Part shown: positions 1 to 6,081 of the stretch, piece after piece | Position numbering within the stretch: the stretch's first letter is position 1 | How the letters are laid out: each line of letters starts with the position of its first letter | Source of the DNA: Thiobacillus denitrificans | Lineage (GTDB): Bacteria > Pseudomonadota > Gammaproteobacteria > Burkholderiales > Thiobacillaceae | DNA length: 7,250 nucleotides | NCBI GenBank assembly: GCA_002424845.1 | Contig: DILD01000008.1 | Coordinates: 1-7,250, forward strand | Reading direction: 5' to 3' | Notes under the pieces: generated by a model | Seen by the model: only the letters and a program-made list of their open reading frames with translations | Database searches by the model: none | What the model was told of the DNA's origin: nothing | Made by a program: the position numbers and the translations under genes

Positions 1-338
1 TTCGCCGTCTGCCGGGCCTGGTGGCTGACGGCCGCGACATGGGCACGGTGGTCTTCACCGACGCGGTGGCCAAGGTTTTTCTTACGGCCAGCGCCGAGGC
101 GCGCGCCGAACGCCGATATAAGCAGTTGATCGAAAAGGGGAACTCTGCTAATCTCGCCGCCCTTGTTGCCGATATGCAGGCGCGCGATGCGCGCGACACG
201 GCCCGTGCCGTGGCGCCGCTGAAACCCGCAGCCGATGCGCTGCTGCTCGATACGACCCATATGGATATCGCGTCGGCGGTGCAGGCGGTGCTGGCGCACT
301 ACGCTTTATGCCAGGCTCGCAGCCAACAAGATAATTGA
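1..338 (+). CDS. cmk: Cytidylate kinase, C-terminal part (5' end outside window)
   Basis: Cytidylate kinase phosphorylates CMP and dCMP with ATP in the cytoplasm, feeding CTP and dCTP pools. Only the last 111 codons are present; the reading frame starts at base 3 and ends with TGA at 336–338. The visible part begins RRLPGL and runs into the family signature ADGRDMGTVVF, where the Arg-Asp pair contacts the CMP base in E. coli Cmk. Further on is the lid segment QARDARDTARAVAPLKPAADA, which matches the E. coli region carrying nucleotide-binding Arg/Asp residues, followed by LLLDTT. The P-loop and most of the NMP-binding domain lie upstream of the window. cmk directly before rpsA is a very widely conserved arrangement in proteobacteria and supports the call. 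No frameshift or internal stop is seen. Confidence 0.96.
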   Translation, partial: RRLPGLVADGRDMGTVVFTDAVAKVFLTASAEARAERRYKQLIEKGNSANLAALVADMQARDARDTARAVAPLKPAADALLLDTTHMDIASAVQAVLAHYALCQARSQQDN

Positions 339-346
339 TGTCCCGT

Positions 347-402
347 GTCAGTCCTGCGCCCGCAGGCTGACGATGTGCAACTAACCCCGTCCTCACCGAC
401 GG
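347..402 (+). promoter_or_regulatory. Double-hairpin leader of rpsA mRNA (candidate autoregulatory region)
   Basis: The 77-nt gap between cmk and rpsA contains two hairpins. Hairpin 1 pairs GTCAG (347–351) plus CCTGC (353–357) with GCAGG (362–366) plus CTGAC (367–371), leaving one bulged T at 352 and a GCCC loop: ten base pairs. Hairpin 2 pairs CCGTC (387–391) with GACGG (398–402) around a six-base loop and ends just before the Shine-Dalgarno GAAGG (406–410). Neither is followed by a T run, so they are not intrinsic terminators. In E. coli, S1 represses its own translation through a structured rpsA leader; a similar role here is inference from position and structure only. Confidence 0.45.
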
Positions 403-415
403 ACTGAAGGTTTTA

Positions 416-2137
416 ATGTCTACTGCTACCGCTACTTCCGCTCCCGATTCCATGGAAAGCTTTGCCGCCCTGTTCGAGGAATCCCTCGTTCACCAGGAAA
501 TGCGCCAGGGTGAAGTCATCACCGCCGAAATCATCGGCATCGACCACAATTTCGTGACGGTGAATGCCGGCCTCAAGTCCGAGAGCCTGATTCCCCTTGA
601 AGAATTCAAGAACGACCTGGGCGAAATCGAAGCCAATATTGGCGATTTCGTGTCGGTCGCCATCGAGTCGATCGAAGACGGCTTCGGCGCCACCAAGCTG
701 TCGCGCGAGCGTGCCAAGAAGCTGGCCGCCTGGCTGGATCTGGAAGCCGCGATGAACGAAGGCCGGATCGTCACCGGCATGGTGCAGGGCAAGGTCAAGG
801 GCGGTTTGACGGTGCTGGTGGGCGGCCTGCGTGCCTTCCTGCCGGGCTCGCTGGTGGATATGCGTCCGGTCAAGGACACCACCCCGTTCGAATACAAGGA
901 AATGGAATTCAAGGTCATCAAGCTCGACCGCAAGCGCAACAACGTGGTGGTGTCGCGTCGTGCCGTGCTGGAAGAGACCATGGGCGCCGACCGTGAAGCC
1001 ATGATGGAGAACCTGAAGGAAGGCTCCATCGTCAAGGGCGTGGTCAAGAACATCACCGACTACGGCGCGTTCGTGGATCTGGGCGGCATCGACGGCCTGC
1101 TGCACATCACCGACATGGCCTGGCGCCGCGTCAAGCACCCGTCCGAAGTGGTGCAGGTTGGTCAGGAACTGGAAGCCAAGATCCTGCGCTACGACACCGA
1201 GAAGAACCGCGTTTCGCTCGGTATCAAGCAGCTGGGTGACGATCCGTGGGTTGGCATCGCACGCCGCTACCCGCAGGGCACCCGCATGTTCGGCAAGGTC
1301 GCCAACCTGACCGACTACGGCGCGTTCGTCGAAATCGAGGAAGGCATCGAAGGCCTGGTGCACGTCTCCGAAATGGACTGGACCAACAAGAACGTCAGCC
1401 CCTCCAAGATCGTGCAGCTGGGCGACGAAGTCGAAGTCATGGTGCTCGACATCGACGAAGACAAGCGCCGTATCTCGCTCGGCATGAAGCAGTGCAAGTC
1501 GAACCCGTGGGAAGATTTCTCGATGAACCACAAGAAGGGCGACAAGGTCGGCGGCGCGATCAAGTCGATCACCGACTTCGGCGTGTTCATCGGCCTGCCG
1601 GGCGGCATCGATGGTCTGGTTCACCTGTCCGACCTGTCGTGGAACGTTCCTGGCGAAGAAGCCGTGCGTAATTTCCGCAAGGGCCAGGACGTGGAAGCCG
1701 TGGTGCTGGGCATCGACCTCGAACGCGAGCGCATTTCGCTCGGCATCAAGCAGCTCGAAGGCGATCCGCTGACCAGCTTCGCGACCGGCCACGAGAAGGG
1801 CAGCATCGTCAAGGGCACCATCAAGACCGTGGAAGCCAAGGGTGCCACCGTTCAGCTGGACAGCGACATGGAAGGCTACCTGCGTGCATCCGAAGTCTCG
1901 CGTGACCGCGTGGAAGACATGCGCAGCCACTACAAGGAAGGCGACGAAATCGAAGCCATGATCATCAACGTCGATCGCAAGAACCGTGTGATCAACCTGT
2001 CGATCAAGGCCAAGGACATGACCGAGCAGGATTCCGCAATGAAGAAATTCACTGCCGAATCCGCTGCGGCTGCCAGCGGCTCGACCAACCTCGGCGCGTT
2101 GTTGAAGGCCAAGCTCGACAACAAGAACGCCGAGTAA
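416..2137 (+). CDS. rpsA: 30S ribosomal protein S1
   Basis: S1 is the large RNA-binding protein of the small ribosomal subunit. It captures and unfolds mRNA leaders during initiation. The 573-residue product has six S1 (OB-fold) domains at roughly residues 31–98, 116–183, 202–270, 287–357, 374–444 and 461–531. Domains 3–5 carry the classic RNA-binding signature (ITDYGAFVDL, LTDYGAFVEI, ITDFGVFIGL) and end in RVSLGIKQ-like strands. Domains 1 and 2 are divergent, as expected for the ribosome-docking part. E. coli S1 is 557 residues; the extra length here is mainly a short N-terminal extension (MSTATATSAPDS). The Ala/Ser-rich tail ending NLGALLKAKLD looks betaproteobacterial. The ATG at 416 has Shine-Dalgarno GAAGG at 406–410, five bases away. 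Codon use is strongly biased, with no TTA, CTA or TCA codons, as in highly expressed genes. ihfB follows after 3 nt. Confidence 0.98.
   Translation: MSTATATSAPDSMESFAALFEESLVHQEMRQGEVITAEIIGIDHNFVTVNAGLKSESLIPLEEFKNDLGEIEANIGDFVSVAIESIEDGFGATKLSRERAKKLAAWLDLEAAMNEGRIVTGMVQGKVKGGLTVLVGGLRAFLPGSLVDMRPVKDTTPFEYKEMEFKVIKLDRKRNNVVVSRRAVLEETMGADREAMMENLKEGSIVKGVVKNITDYGAFVDLGGIDGLLHITDMAWRRVKHPSEVVQVGQELEAKILRYDTEKNRVSLGIKQLGDDPWVGIARRYPQGTRMFGKVANLTDYGAFVEIEEGIEGLVHVSEMDWTNKNVSPSKIVQLGDEVEVMVLDIDEDKRRISLGMKQCKSNPWEDFSMNHKKGDKVGGAIKSITDFGVFIGLPGGIDGLVHLSDLSWNVPGEEAVRNFRKGQDVEAVVLGIDLERERISLGIKQLEGDPLTSFATGHEKGSIVKGTIKTVEAKGATVQLDSDMEGYLRASEVSRDRVEDMRSHYKEGDEIEAMIINVDRKNRVINLSIKAKDMTEQDSAMKKFTAESAAAASGSTNLGALLKAKLDNKNAE
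1055..1329 (+). repeat. Exact 20-bp direct repeat between S1 domains 3 and 4 of rpsA
   Basis: Bases 1055–1074 and 1310–1329 are identical over 20 bp, and the offset of 255 bp equals 85 codons, so the copies are in frame. They encode the TDYGAFV core of S1 domains 3 and 4. The repeat reflects module duplication kept near-identical by selection on protein and codon use; it is not an inserted element. Confidence 0.8.
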
Positions 2138-2140
2138 TCC

Positions 2141-2425
2141 ATGACCAAGTCCGAGCTGATTGCTCAACTGGCGGCACGGCATTCGCAATTTTCGGTTGCG
2201 GATATCGAGCTGGCAGTGAAAACCATCCTCGATGCGCTGGCGAAGAATCTGTCACGCGGCGAGCGCATTGAAATTCGCGGTTTTGGCAGCTTCAGCCTGA
2301 GTTTCCGCCCCGCCCGTGTCGGGCGCAATCCCAAGACGGGCGAGCGGGTTCAGGTTCCGGCCAAGTATGTGCCGCATTTCAAGGCGGGCAAGGAGTTGCG
2401 CGACCGGGTGGATTTTCCGGGTTGA
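2141..2425 (+). CDS. ihfB: Integration host factor beta subunit
   Basis: IHF-beta pairs with IHF-alpha to form a sequence-specific DNA-bending protein of the nucleoid, used in recombination, replication initiation and sigma-54 promoter activation. The 94-residue product has exactly the length of E. coli IHF-beta. It starts MTKSELIAQLA and contains the HU/IHF signature GERIEIRGFGSFSL. The arm motif GRNPKTGERV carries the proline that intercalates into DNA, and KYVPHFKAGKELRD follows near the C terminus. The beta rather than alpha or HU assignment rests on the MTKSEL start, the C-terminal sequence and the position behind rpsA, which is conserved. Its ATG lies 3 nt after the rpsA stop without a strong ribosome-binding site of its own, so translation is probably coupled to rpsA. 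An intrinsic terminator lies 26 nt after the stop codon. Confidence 0.97.
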   Translation: MTKSELIAQLAARHSQFSVADIELAVKTILDALAKNLSRGERIEIRGFGSFSLSFRPARVGRNPKTGERVQVPAKYVPHFKAGKELRDRVDFPG

Positions 2426-2451
2426 GCCGATTGCAGGACCCGTCGTCATTG

Positions 2452-2482
2452 AGAACAGCGCCTTAGGGCGCTGTTCTTTTTT
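2452..2482 (+). terminator. Rho-independent terminator after ihfB
   Basis: GAACAGCGCC at 2453–2462 pairs perfectly with GGCGCTGTTC at 2467–2476 around the four-base loop TTAG. A2452–T2477 can add an eleventh pair. Six T follow directly at 2477–2482. This is a textbook intrinsic terminator and separates the cmk–rpsA–ihfB block from the lapA-led block. Confidence 0.93.
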
Positions 2483-2505
2483 CGGGCAGGGCGCATGCCC
2501 GATTC

Positions 2506-2534
2506 TTGGGCGATTGGCTGCGCGCAGGTAGAAT
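2506..2534 (+). promoter_or_regulatory. Candidate sigma-70 promoter for lapA–lapB and downstream genes
   Basis: In the 77-nt gap between the ihfB terminator and lapA, TAGAAT at 2529–2534 matches the -10 consensus in five of six bases. TTGGGC at 2506–2511 keeps the TTG of the -35 box, with a 17-bp spacer. The predicted start of transcription is near 2541, giving a leader of only about 20 nt before the lapA ATG. The spacer holds a perfect 10-bp palindrome, CTGCGCGCAG, at 2518–2527. Placement just after a strong terminator makes a promoter here necessary, but the -35 match is weak and the exact boxes are a prediction. Confidence 0.5.
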
Positions 2535-2559
2535 GAACGGGTCTCCTTAGCGCACAATC

Positions 2560-2841
2560 ATGAAAAATCTCACGCACTATCTGGGCTTGGCGGCAAAAGT
2601 TCTGGTGTTCCTGCTGGTGTTGGGTTTTGCGCTCAAAAACAGCCATGCCGTGACCTTTTATGCCTATATGGGTTACCTGTGGCAGGCGCCCCTGATTGTC
2701 ATGCTGGGGCTGGCGTTTGTGCTGGGTGCAATGACCGGCCTGCTGGCCCTGCTGCCGACTTTGTTCAGGCTGCGGCGCGAGGCGTCAAGGAAGCCGCAGC
2801 CGGTCGAGACTGACCCCGCCACTCACATCGAAGCTGTCTAG
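2560..2841 (+). CDS. lapA: Lipopolysaccharide assembly protein A domain protein (DUF1049 family)
   Basis: This small inner-membrane protein of 93 residues has two hydrophobic segments, about residues 8–26 and 43–67, and a short polar, basic then acidic C-terminal tail. The first helix leads into KNSHAVTFYAYMG and the second contains a glycine-rich GLAFVLGAMTGLL stretch; both fit the LapA (YciS/DUF1049) family. In E. coli, LapA is encoded beside LapB and the two act together at the site of LPS export and regulation, although LapA's own activity is poorly defined. The ATG at 2560 is the only sensible start: an in-frame TAG lies at 2548–2550 and there is no codon for a start between. No clear Shine-Dalgarno is visible, which is unusual for a first gene of an operon. 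lapB begins 2 nt after the stop. Confidence 0.9.
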   Translation: MKNLTHYLGLAAKVLVFLLVLGFALKNSHAVTFYAYMGYLWQAPLIVMLGLAFVLGAMTGLLALLPTLFRLRREASRKPQPVETDPATHIEAV

Positions 2842-2843
2842 TC

Positions 2844-4010
2844 ATGGAATTCGAAGTCTGGTGGCTGCTGGCGTTCCCCCTGTTTTTTGTGCTGGGCTGG
2901 CTGGCGGCGCGGGTGGATATCCGTCAGGTGGTGACCGAGTCACGTGTGCTCCCCAACTCCTATTTTCGTGGCCTGAATTTTCTGCTCAATGAGCAGCCAG
3001 ACAAGGCGATCGAGGCTTTTCTCGAAGTCGTCAAACTCGAACCCGAGACCATCGATCTGCACTTTGCACTGGGTGGGCTGTTCCGCCGCCGCGGTGAACT
3101 CGAGCGCGCCATTCGCATGCATGAAAACCTGCTGGAGCGCGAAGGGCTGGCGGAAGAGCAGCGTCTGCGTGCGATGAGCGAACTGGGACAGGATTACCTC
3201 AAGGCCGGCTTGCTCGATCGTGCCGAGCAGGTGTTCGGCAAGCTGCTGGAGACCGCGCAGCACGGCCAGGCGCGTACGTTTTTGCTGGAAATCTACGTCC
3301 AGGAGAAGGATTGGCAGAAGGCCATCGATGCGGCGCGTCTGCTGGAAAAGGACACCAGCAAGCCGCTCAATGCCGATATCGCCCACTTCCACTGCGAGCT
3401 GGCGCTGCTGGAGTCGGCGAAGGGTCATCCCGATGCCGCGGCAGCGCATCTGCAGCAGGCGCTCTCGGCCAACCGCCAGTCGGTGCGCGCCAATCTGATG
3501 GCGGGTGATCTCGATGCCGCCGCCGGTCAGCATGAGGCGGCGATTGCCGACTGGCGTCTGGTCGAGACGCAGAGCGCGGCGCATATGGCGCTGGTGGTGG
3601 AGCGGGTGCTTGGCAGCTATCGTCAGCTGGGACGGCTGGCTGACGGCGTGCAATGGCTGCGTGCGCTGCATGCCCGGCAACCGTCGCAGGACGTGTTCAA
3701 TGCCCTGTATCTCGCCGTATCCGAGGCCGAAGGCGCGGCCGCAGCCAGCCAGCTGGCGCGTGAGGAGCTACGCCGCAACCCCAGCCTGCGCACGCTGGAT
3801 CGCCTGCTGGAAGCGCAGCTCATCAATGCCGAGCCTGATGAACGCGAGCTGCTGCAGGTGGAAAAAACGCTGGTGGCCTCGCATAGCCAGCGCATGATGC
3901 GCTACCAGTGCGGCAGCTGCGGATTCAAGGCCAAGCAGTTTTTCTGGCGTTGCCCGGCGTGTGGTCGATGGGACAGCTTCGACCCTGAACGCCGCGAGGG
4001 CGAAGGCTAG
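2844..4010 (+). CDS. lapB: Lipopolysaccharide assembly protein B (YciM), TPR and rubredoxin-like
   Basis: LapB is an essential or near-essential inner-membrane adaptor in E. coli. It presents LpxC, the committed enzyme of lipid A synthesis, to the protease FtsH and so sets LPS levels. The 388-residue product matches the E. coli length (389). It has one N-terminal membrane helix (about residues 5–22), then a cytoplasmic array of tetratricopeptide repeats (about 37–345), including SYFRGLNFLLNEQPDKAIEAF and LGGLFRRRGELERAIRMHE. A C-terminal rubredoxin-type zinc ribbon has Cys356, Cys359, Cys370 and Cys373 in a C-x2-C-x10-C-x2-C pattern (YQCGSCGF, RCPACGRWDS). All four metal ligands are intact, and in E. 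coli this domain packs on the repeats and is needed for function. The start codon lies 2 nt after lapA, with a weak GAAG upstream. Confidence 0.96.
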   Translation: MEFEVWWLLAFPLFFVLGWLAARVDIRQVVTESRVLPNSYFRGLNFLLNEQPDKAIEAFLEVVKLEPETIDLHFALGGLFRRRGELERAIRMHENLLEREGLAEEQRLRAMSELGQDYLKAGLLDRAEQVFGKLLETAQHGQARTFLLEIYVQEKDWQKAIDAARLLEKDTSKPLNADIAHFHCELALLESAKGHPDAAAAHLQQALSANRQSVRANLMAGDLDAAAGQHEAAIADWRLVETQSAAHMALVVERVLGSYRQLGRLADGVQWLRALHARQPSQDVFNALYLAVSEAEGAAAASQLAREELRRNPSLRTLDRLLEAQLINAEPDERELLQVEKTLVASHSQRMMRYQCGSCGFKAKQFFWRCPACGRWDSFDPERREGEG

Positions 4011-4023
4011 AGGGCCAGGATTA

Positions 4024-4048
4024 GGGGATCGGGGAATAAAGGGCAGGG
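4024..4048 (+). other. G-rich spacer with four G-runs before pyrF (G-quadruplex motif)
   Basis: The 38-nt lapB–pyrF gap is much more purine-rich than its surroundings. Four G-runs, at 4024–4027, 4031–4034, 4041–4043 and 4046–4048, are separated by loops of 3, 6 and 2 bases. This meets the standard G3+N1–7 quadruplex pattern on the coding strand, so the mRNA could fold as well. The last run abuts the pyrF ATG, and the only plausible Shine-Dalgarno bases (AAGGG around 4039–4043) lie inside the motif. The motif is directly seen; folding and effect are inference. Confidence 0.55.
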
Positions 4049-4744
4049 ATGACACACAAGATAATCGTGGCGCTGGATTTTCCGGATGCGGCCTCTGCGC
4101 TCGCACTCGTGGCGCGGCTGGATCCTTCGCTGTGCCGACTCAAGGTGGGCAAGGAGCTGTTTACTGTGGCCGGGCCAGAGTTGGTGCGCGTGCTGGTGGC
4201 ACGTGGCTTCGAGGTCTTTCTCGATCTGAAGTTTCACGACATTCCCAATACGGTAGCGGCGGCGTGCCGCGCGGCGGCGGGGCTGGGCGTGTGGATGCTC
4301 AACGTCCATGCTTCGGGCGGCCGCCGCATGATGACGGCGGCACAGGAAGCGCTTGCGGACCTGCCCAATCGGCCGCTGCTGATTGCGGTGACGGTGCTGA
4401 CCAGCATGAGTGCCGATGATCTGGCTGAAGTCGGCGTTGCCGATGCGCCTGCGGATCAGGTATTGCGACTGGCGCGCCTGACGCAGCAATGTAAACTCGA
4501 TGGCGTCGTCTGCTCGGCCCAGGAGGCCGCGTTGCTGCGTGCAGATCTGGGCGCGGCATTTCGCCTGGTGACGCCGGGCATTCGACCGGCTGGGGCCGAA
4601 GCGGGCGACCAGCGTCGCGTGATGACGCCGTCGGAAGCTTTGCGTGCCGGCGCGACCGATCTGGTGATCGGGCGCCCGATCACGGCCGTGCCCGATCCGC
4701 TGGCTGCGCTCAAACAGATTCAGACCGACATACAAAATACCTAG
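4049..4744 (+). CDS. pyrF: Orotidine 5'-phosphate decarboxylase
   Basis: PyrF removes CO2 from orotidine monophosphate to make UMP, the last step of de novo pyrimidine synthesis, as a cytoplasmic dimeric TIM barrel. At 231 residues it has the usual length of the short bacterial (class I) form. Key parts are visible in order. IIVALDF carries Asp10 and LKVGKELF carries Lys32. The catalytic LDLKFHDIPNT supplies the Asp59-x-Lys61-x-x-Asp64 charged network. NVHASGG lies around residues 85–91, the phosphate-binding VTPGIRP at 174–180, DQRRVMTP at 187–194 and GRPIT near 208–212. All active-site residues are intact. The ATG at 4049 begins right at the conserved N-terminal strand, so the start is secure. 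Its ribosome-binding site lies within a G-rich tract. ugd follows after 13 nt, suggesting cotranscription. Confidence 0.97.
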   Translation: MTHKIIVALDFPDAASALALVARLDPSLCRLKVGKELFTVAGPELVRVLVARGFEVFLDLKFHDIPNTVAAACRAAAGLGVWMLNVHASGGRRMMTAAQEALADLPNRPLLIAVTVLTSMSADDLAEVGVADAPADQVLRLARLTQQCKLDGVVCSAQEAALLRADLGAAFRLVTPGIRPAGAEAGDQRRVMTPSEALRAGATDLVIGRPITAVPDPLAALKQIQTDIQNT

Positions 4745-4757
4745 GGAAGAAGACGCT

Positions 4758-6080
4758 GTGAAAATTACCGTGATCGGCACAGGCTATGTTGGCCTGGTGA
4801 CAGGAACCTGCCTGGCAGAGGTTGGCAATGACGTGCTGTGTCTCGATCTTGATCCGAACAAGATCGAAACGCTGAAAGCCGGCGGTATCCCGATTTACGA
4901 GCCCGGGCTGGAAGACATGGTCAAGCGTAACGTCGCCGCCGGTCGCCTGCATTTCACCACCGACATCGAGGAATCCGTGGCTTTCGGCCAGATCCAGTTC
5001 ATCGCCGTCGGCACCCCGCCCGACGAGGACGGTTCGGCCGACCTGCAATACGTGGTGACCGCCGCACGCAACATCGGCCGTCACATGACGGATTACAAAC
5101 TGGTGGTCGACAAATCCACCGTGCCGGTGGGCACCGCCGACAAGGTGCGTGCCGCGCTCGCGGAAGAACTGGCCAGGCGCGGTGAGGCGATCGAATTCAA
5201 CGTCGCGTCCAACCCCGAGTTTCTGAAAGAAGGCGCTGCGGTGGACGACTTCATGAAGCCCGACCGCATCGTCATCGGCACCGACAGCGAGCACACCACC
5301 CAGCTGCTGCGCCAACTGTATGCGCCGTTCCAGCGCAACCACGACCGCCTGACTGTGATGGACGTGAAGAGCGCCGAGCTCACCAAGTACGCCGCCAACG
5401 CCATGCTGGCGACGCGCATTTCCTTCATGAACGAACTCGCCGTGCTGGCCGAAAAACTCGGCGCCGACATCGAGCAGGTGCGTCACGGCATCGGCTCCGA
5501 CCCGCGCATCGGCTACCACTTCCTGTACGCCGGTTGCGGCTACGGCGGCTCGTGCTTCCCCAAGGACGTGCAGGCGCTGCGCCGCACTGCGCAGGAAAAC
5601 GGCATTCCGCTGCGCGTGCTCGATGCGGTGGAGGACGCCAACGAGGCACAGAAGCAGATCCTGGTCGACAAGCTGACCGCACGCTTCGGCAAGGACCTGA
5701 AAGGCAAGCGTTTCGCCATGTGGGGGCTGGCGTTCAAGCCGAACACCGACGACATGCGCGAGGCGCCCAGCCGCAGCATGCTGGAAGCGCTGTGGGCGAT
5801 GGGCGCGAGCGTGTCGGCCTACGACCCGGCGGCGATGGAAGAAACCCGCCGCATCTACGGTGAGCGTGCCGACCTGCTGCTGGTCGACAGCCCGATGGAT
5901 GCGCTGAAAGGCGCCGATGCATTGCTGATCGTCACCGAATGGAAGGTATTCCGCAGCCCCAATTTCGACACCATGAAGGCGTTGCTGAAAACGCCGCTGG
6001 TGTTTGACGGCCGCAATCTCTACGAGCCGCAGGCGATGCGCGAGATGGGCTTCGATTATCAGCCGATCGGACGCCAGTAG
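4758..6080 (+). CDS. ugd: UDP-glucose 6-dehydrogenase
   Basis: Ugd oxidises UDP-glucose twice with NAD+ to give UDP-glucuronate, the precursor of capsule, exopolysaccharide and lipid A-modifying sugars. The 440-residue product carries the whole family architecture. The N-terminal Rossmann fold opens with VIGTGYVGLVTG (GxGxxG at 7–12). VDKSTVPVGT lies at 118–126, then NPEFLKEG with Glu154 and Glu158, and LTKYAANAMLATR with Lys210 and Asn214. The catalytic segment GYGGSCFPKD holds the nucleophile Cys266 and Asp270. The C-terminal nucleotide-binding domain includes WGLAFKPNTDDMREAPS (322–338) and VFDGRNLY (415–422). Translation starts at GTG 4758, fixed by the Rossmann strand MKITVIG, with Shine-Dalgarno-like GGGAAG at 4744–4749. 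The gene lacks TTA, CTA and TCA codons, which leaves a long open antisense frame. cysM starts 1 nt after its stop. Confidence 0.97.
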   Translation: MKITVIGTGYVGLVTGTCLAEVGNDVLCLDLDPNKIETLKAGGIPIYEPGLEDMVKRNVAAGRLHFTTDIEESVAFGQIQFIAVGTPPDEDGSADLQYVVTAARNIGRHMTDYKLVVDKSTVPVGTADKVRAALAEELARRGEAIEFNVASNPEFLKEGAAVDDFMKPDRIVIGTDSEHTTQLLRQLYAPFQRNHDRLTVMDVKSAELTKYAANAMLATRISFMNELAVLAEKLGADIEQVRHGIGSDPRIGYHFLYAGCGYGGSCFPKDVQALRRTAQENGIPLRVLDAVEDANEAQKQILVDKLTARFGKDLKGKRFAMWGLAFKPNTDDMREAPSRSMLEALWAMGASVSAYDPAAMEETRRIYGERADLLLVDSPMDALKGADALLIVTEWKVFRSPNFDTMKALLKTPLVFDGRNLYEPQAMREMGFDYQPIGRQ

Positions 6081-6081
6081 C

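Noticed and set aside
330..335. GATAAT at the end of cmk as a -10 box for rpsA
   Set aside because: It matches five of six bases, but no acceptable -35 box is found 16–19 bp upstream, so I do not call a promoter.
1246..1671. 141-codon Arg-rich plus-strand frame inside rpsA
   Set aside because: It is a frame-shifted shadow of the S1 coding sequence with Arg/Gly/His-rich low-complexity content and no ribosome-binding site.
413..2188. 591-codon open frame on the minus strand covering all of rpsA
   Set aside because: Its codons align with rpsA codons, so antisense stops arise only from TTA, CTA or TCA sense codons, which the biased rpsA lacks. The product is His/Asp/Val-rich repetitive sequence with no recognisable domain, mirroring the S1 repeats.
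2483..2501. Hairpin CGGGCA/TGCCCG after the ihfB terminator
   Set aside because: The stem is only six pairs with a seven-base loop and no T run follows; it is expected by chance in GC-rich DNA and lies downstream of a complete terminator.
3961..4419. 152-codon plus-strand frame bridging lapB and pyrF
   Set aside because: It overlaps two well-supported genes in another frame and its Gly-rich translation resembles no protein family.
6004..6081. Upstream in-frame ATG giving a 26-residue N-terminal extension of CysM
   Set aside because: The extension lies inside the ugd reading frame and has no family match; the ATG at 6082 gives the conserved CysM N terminus.
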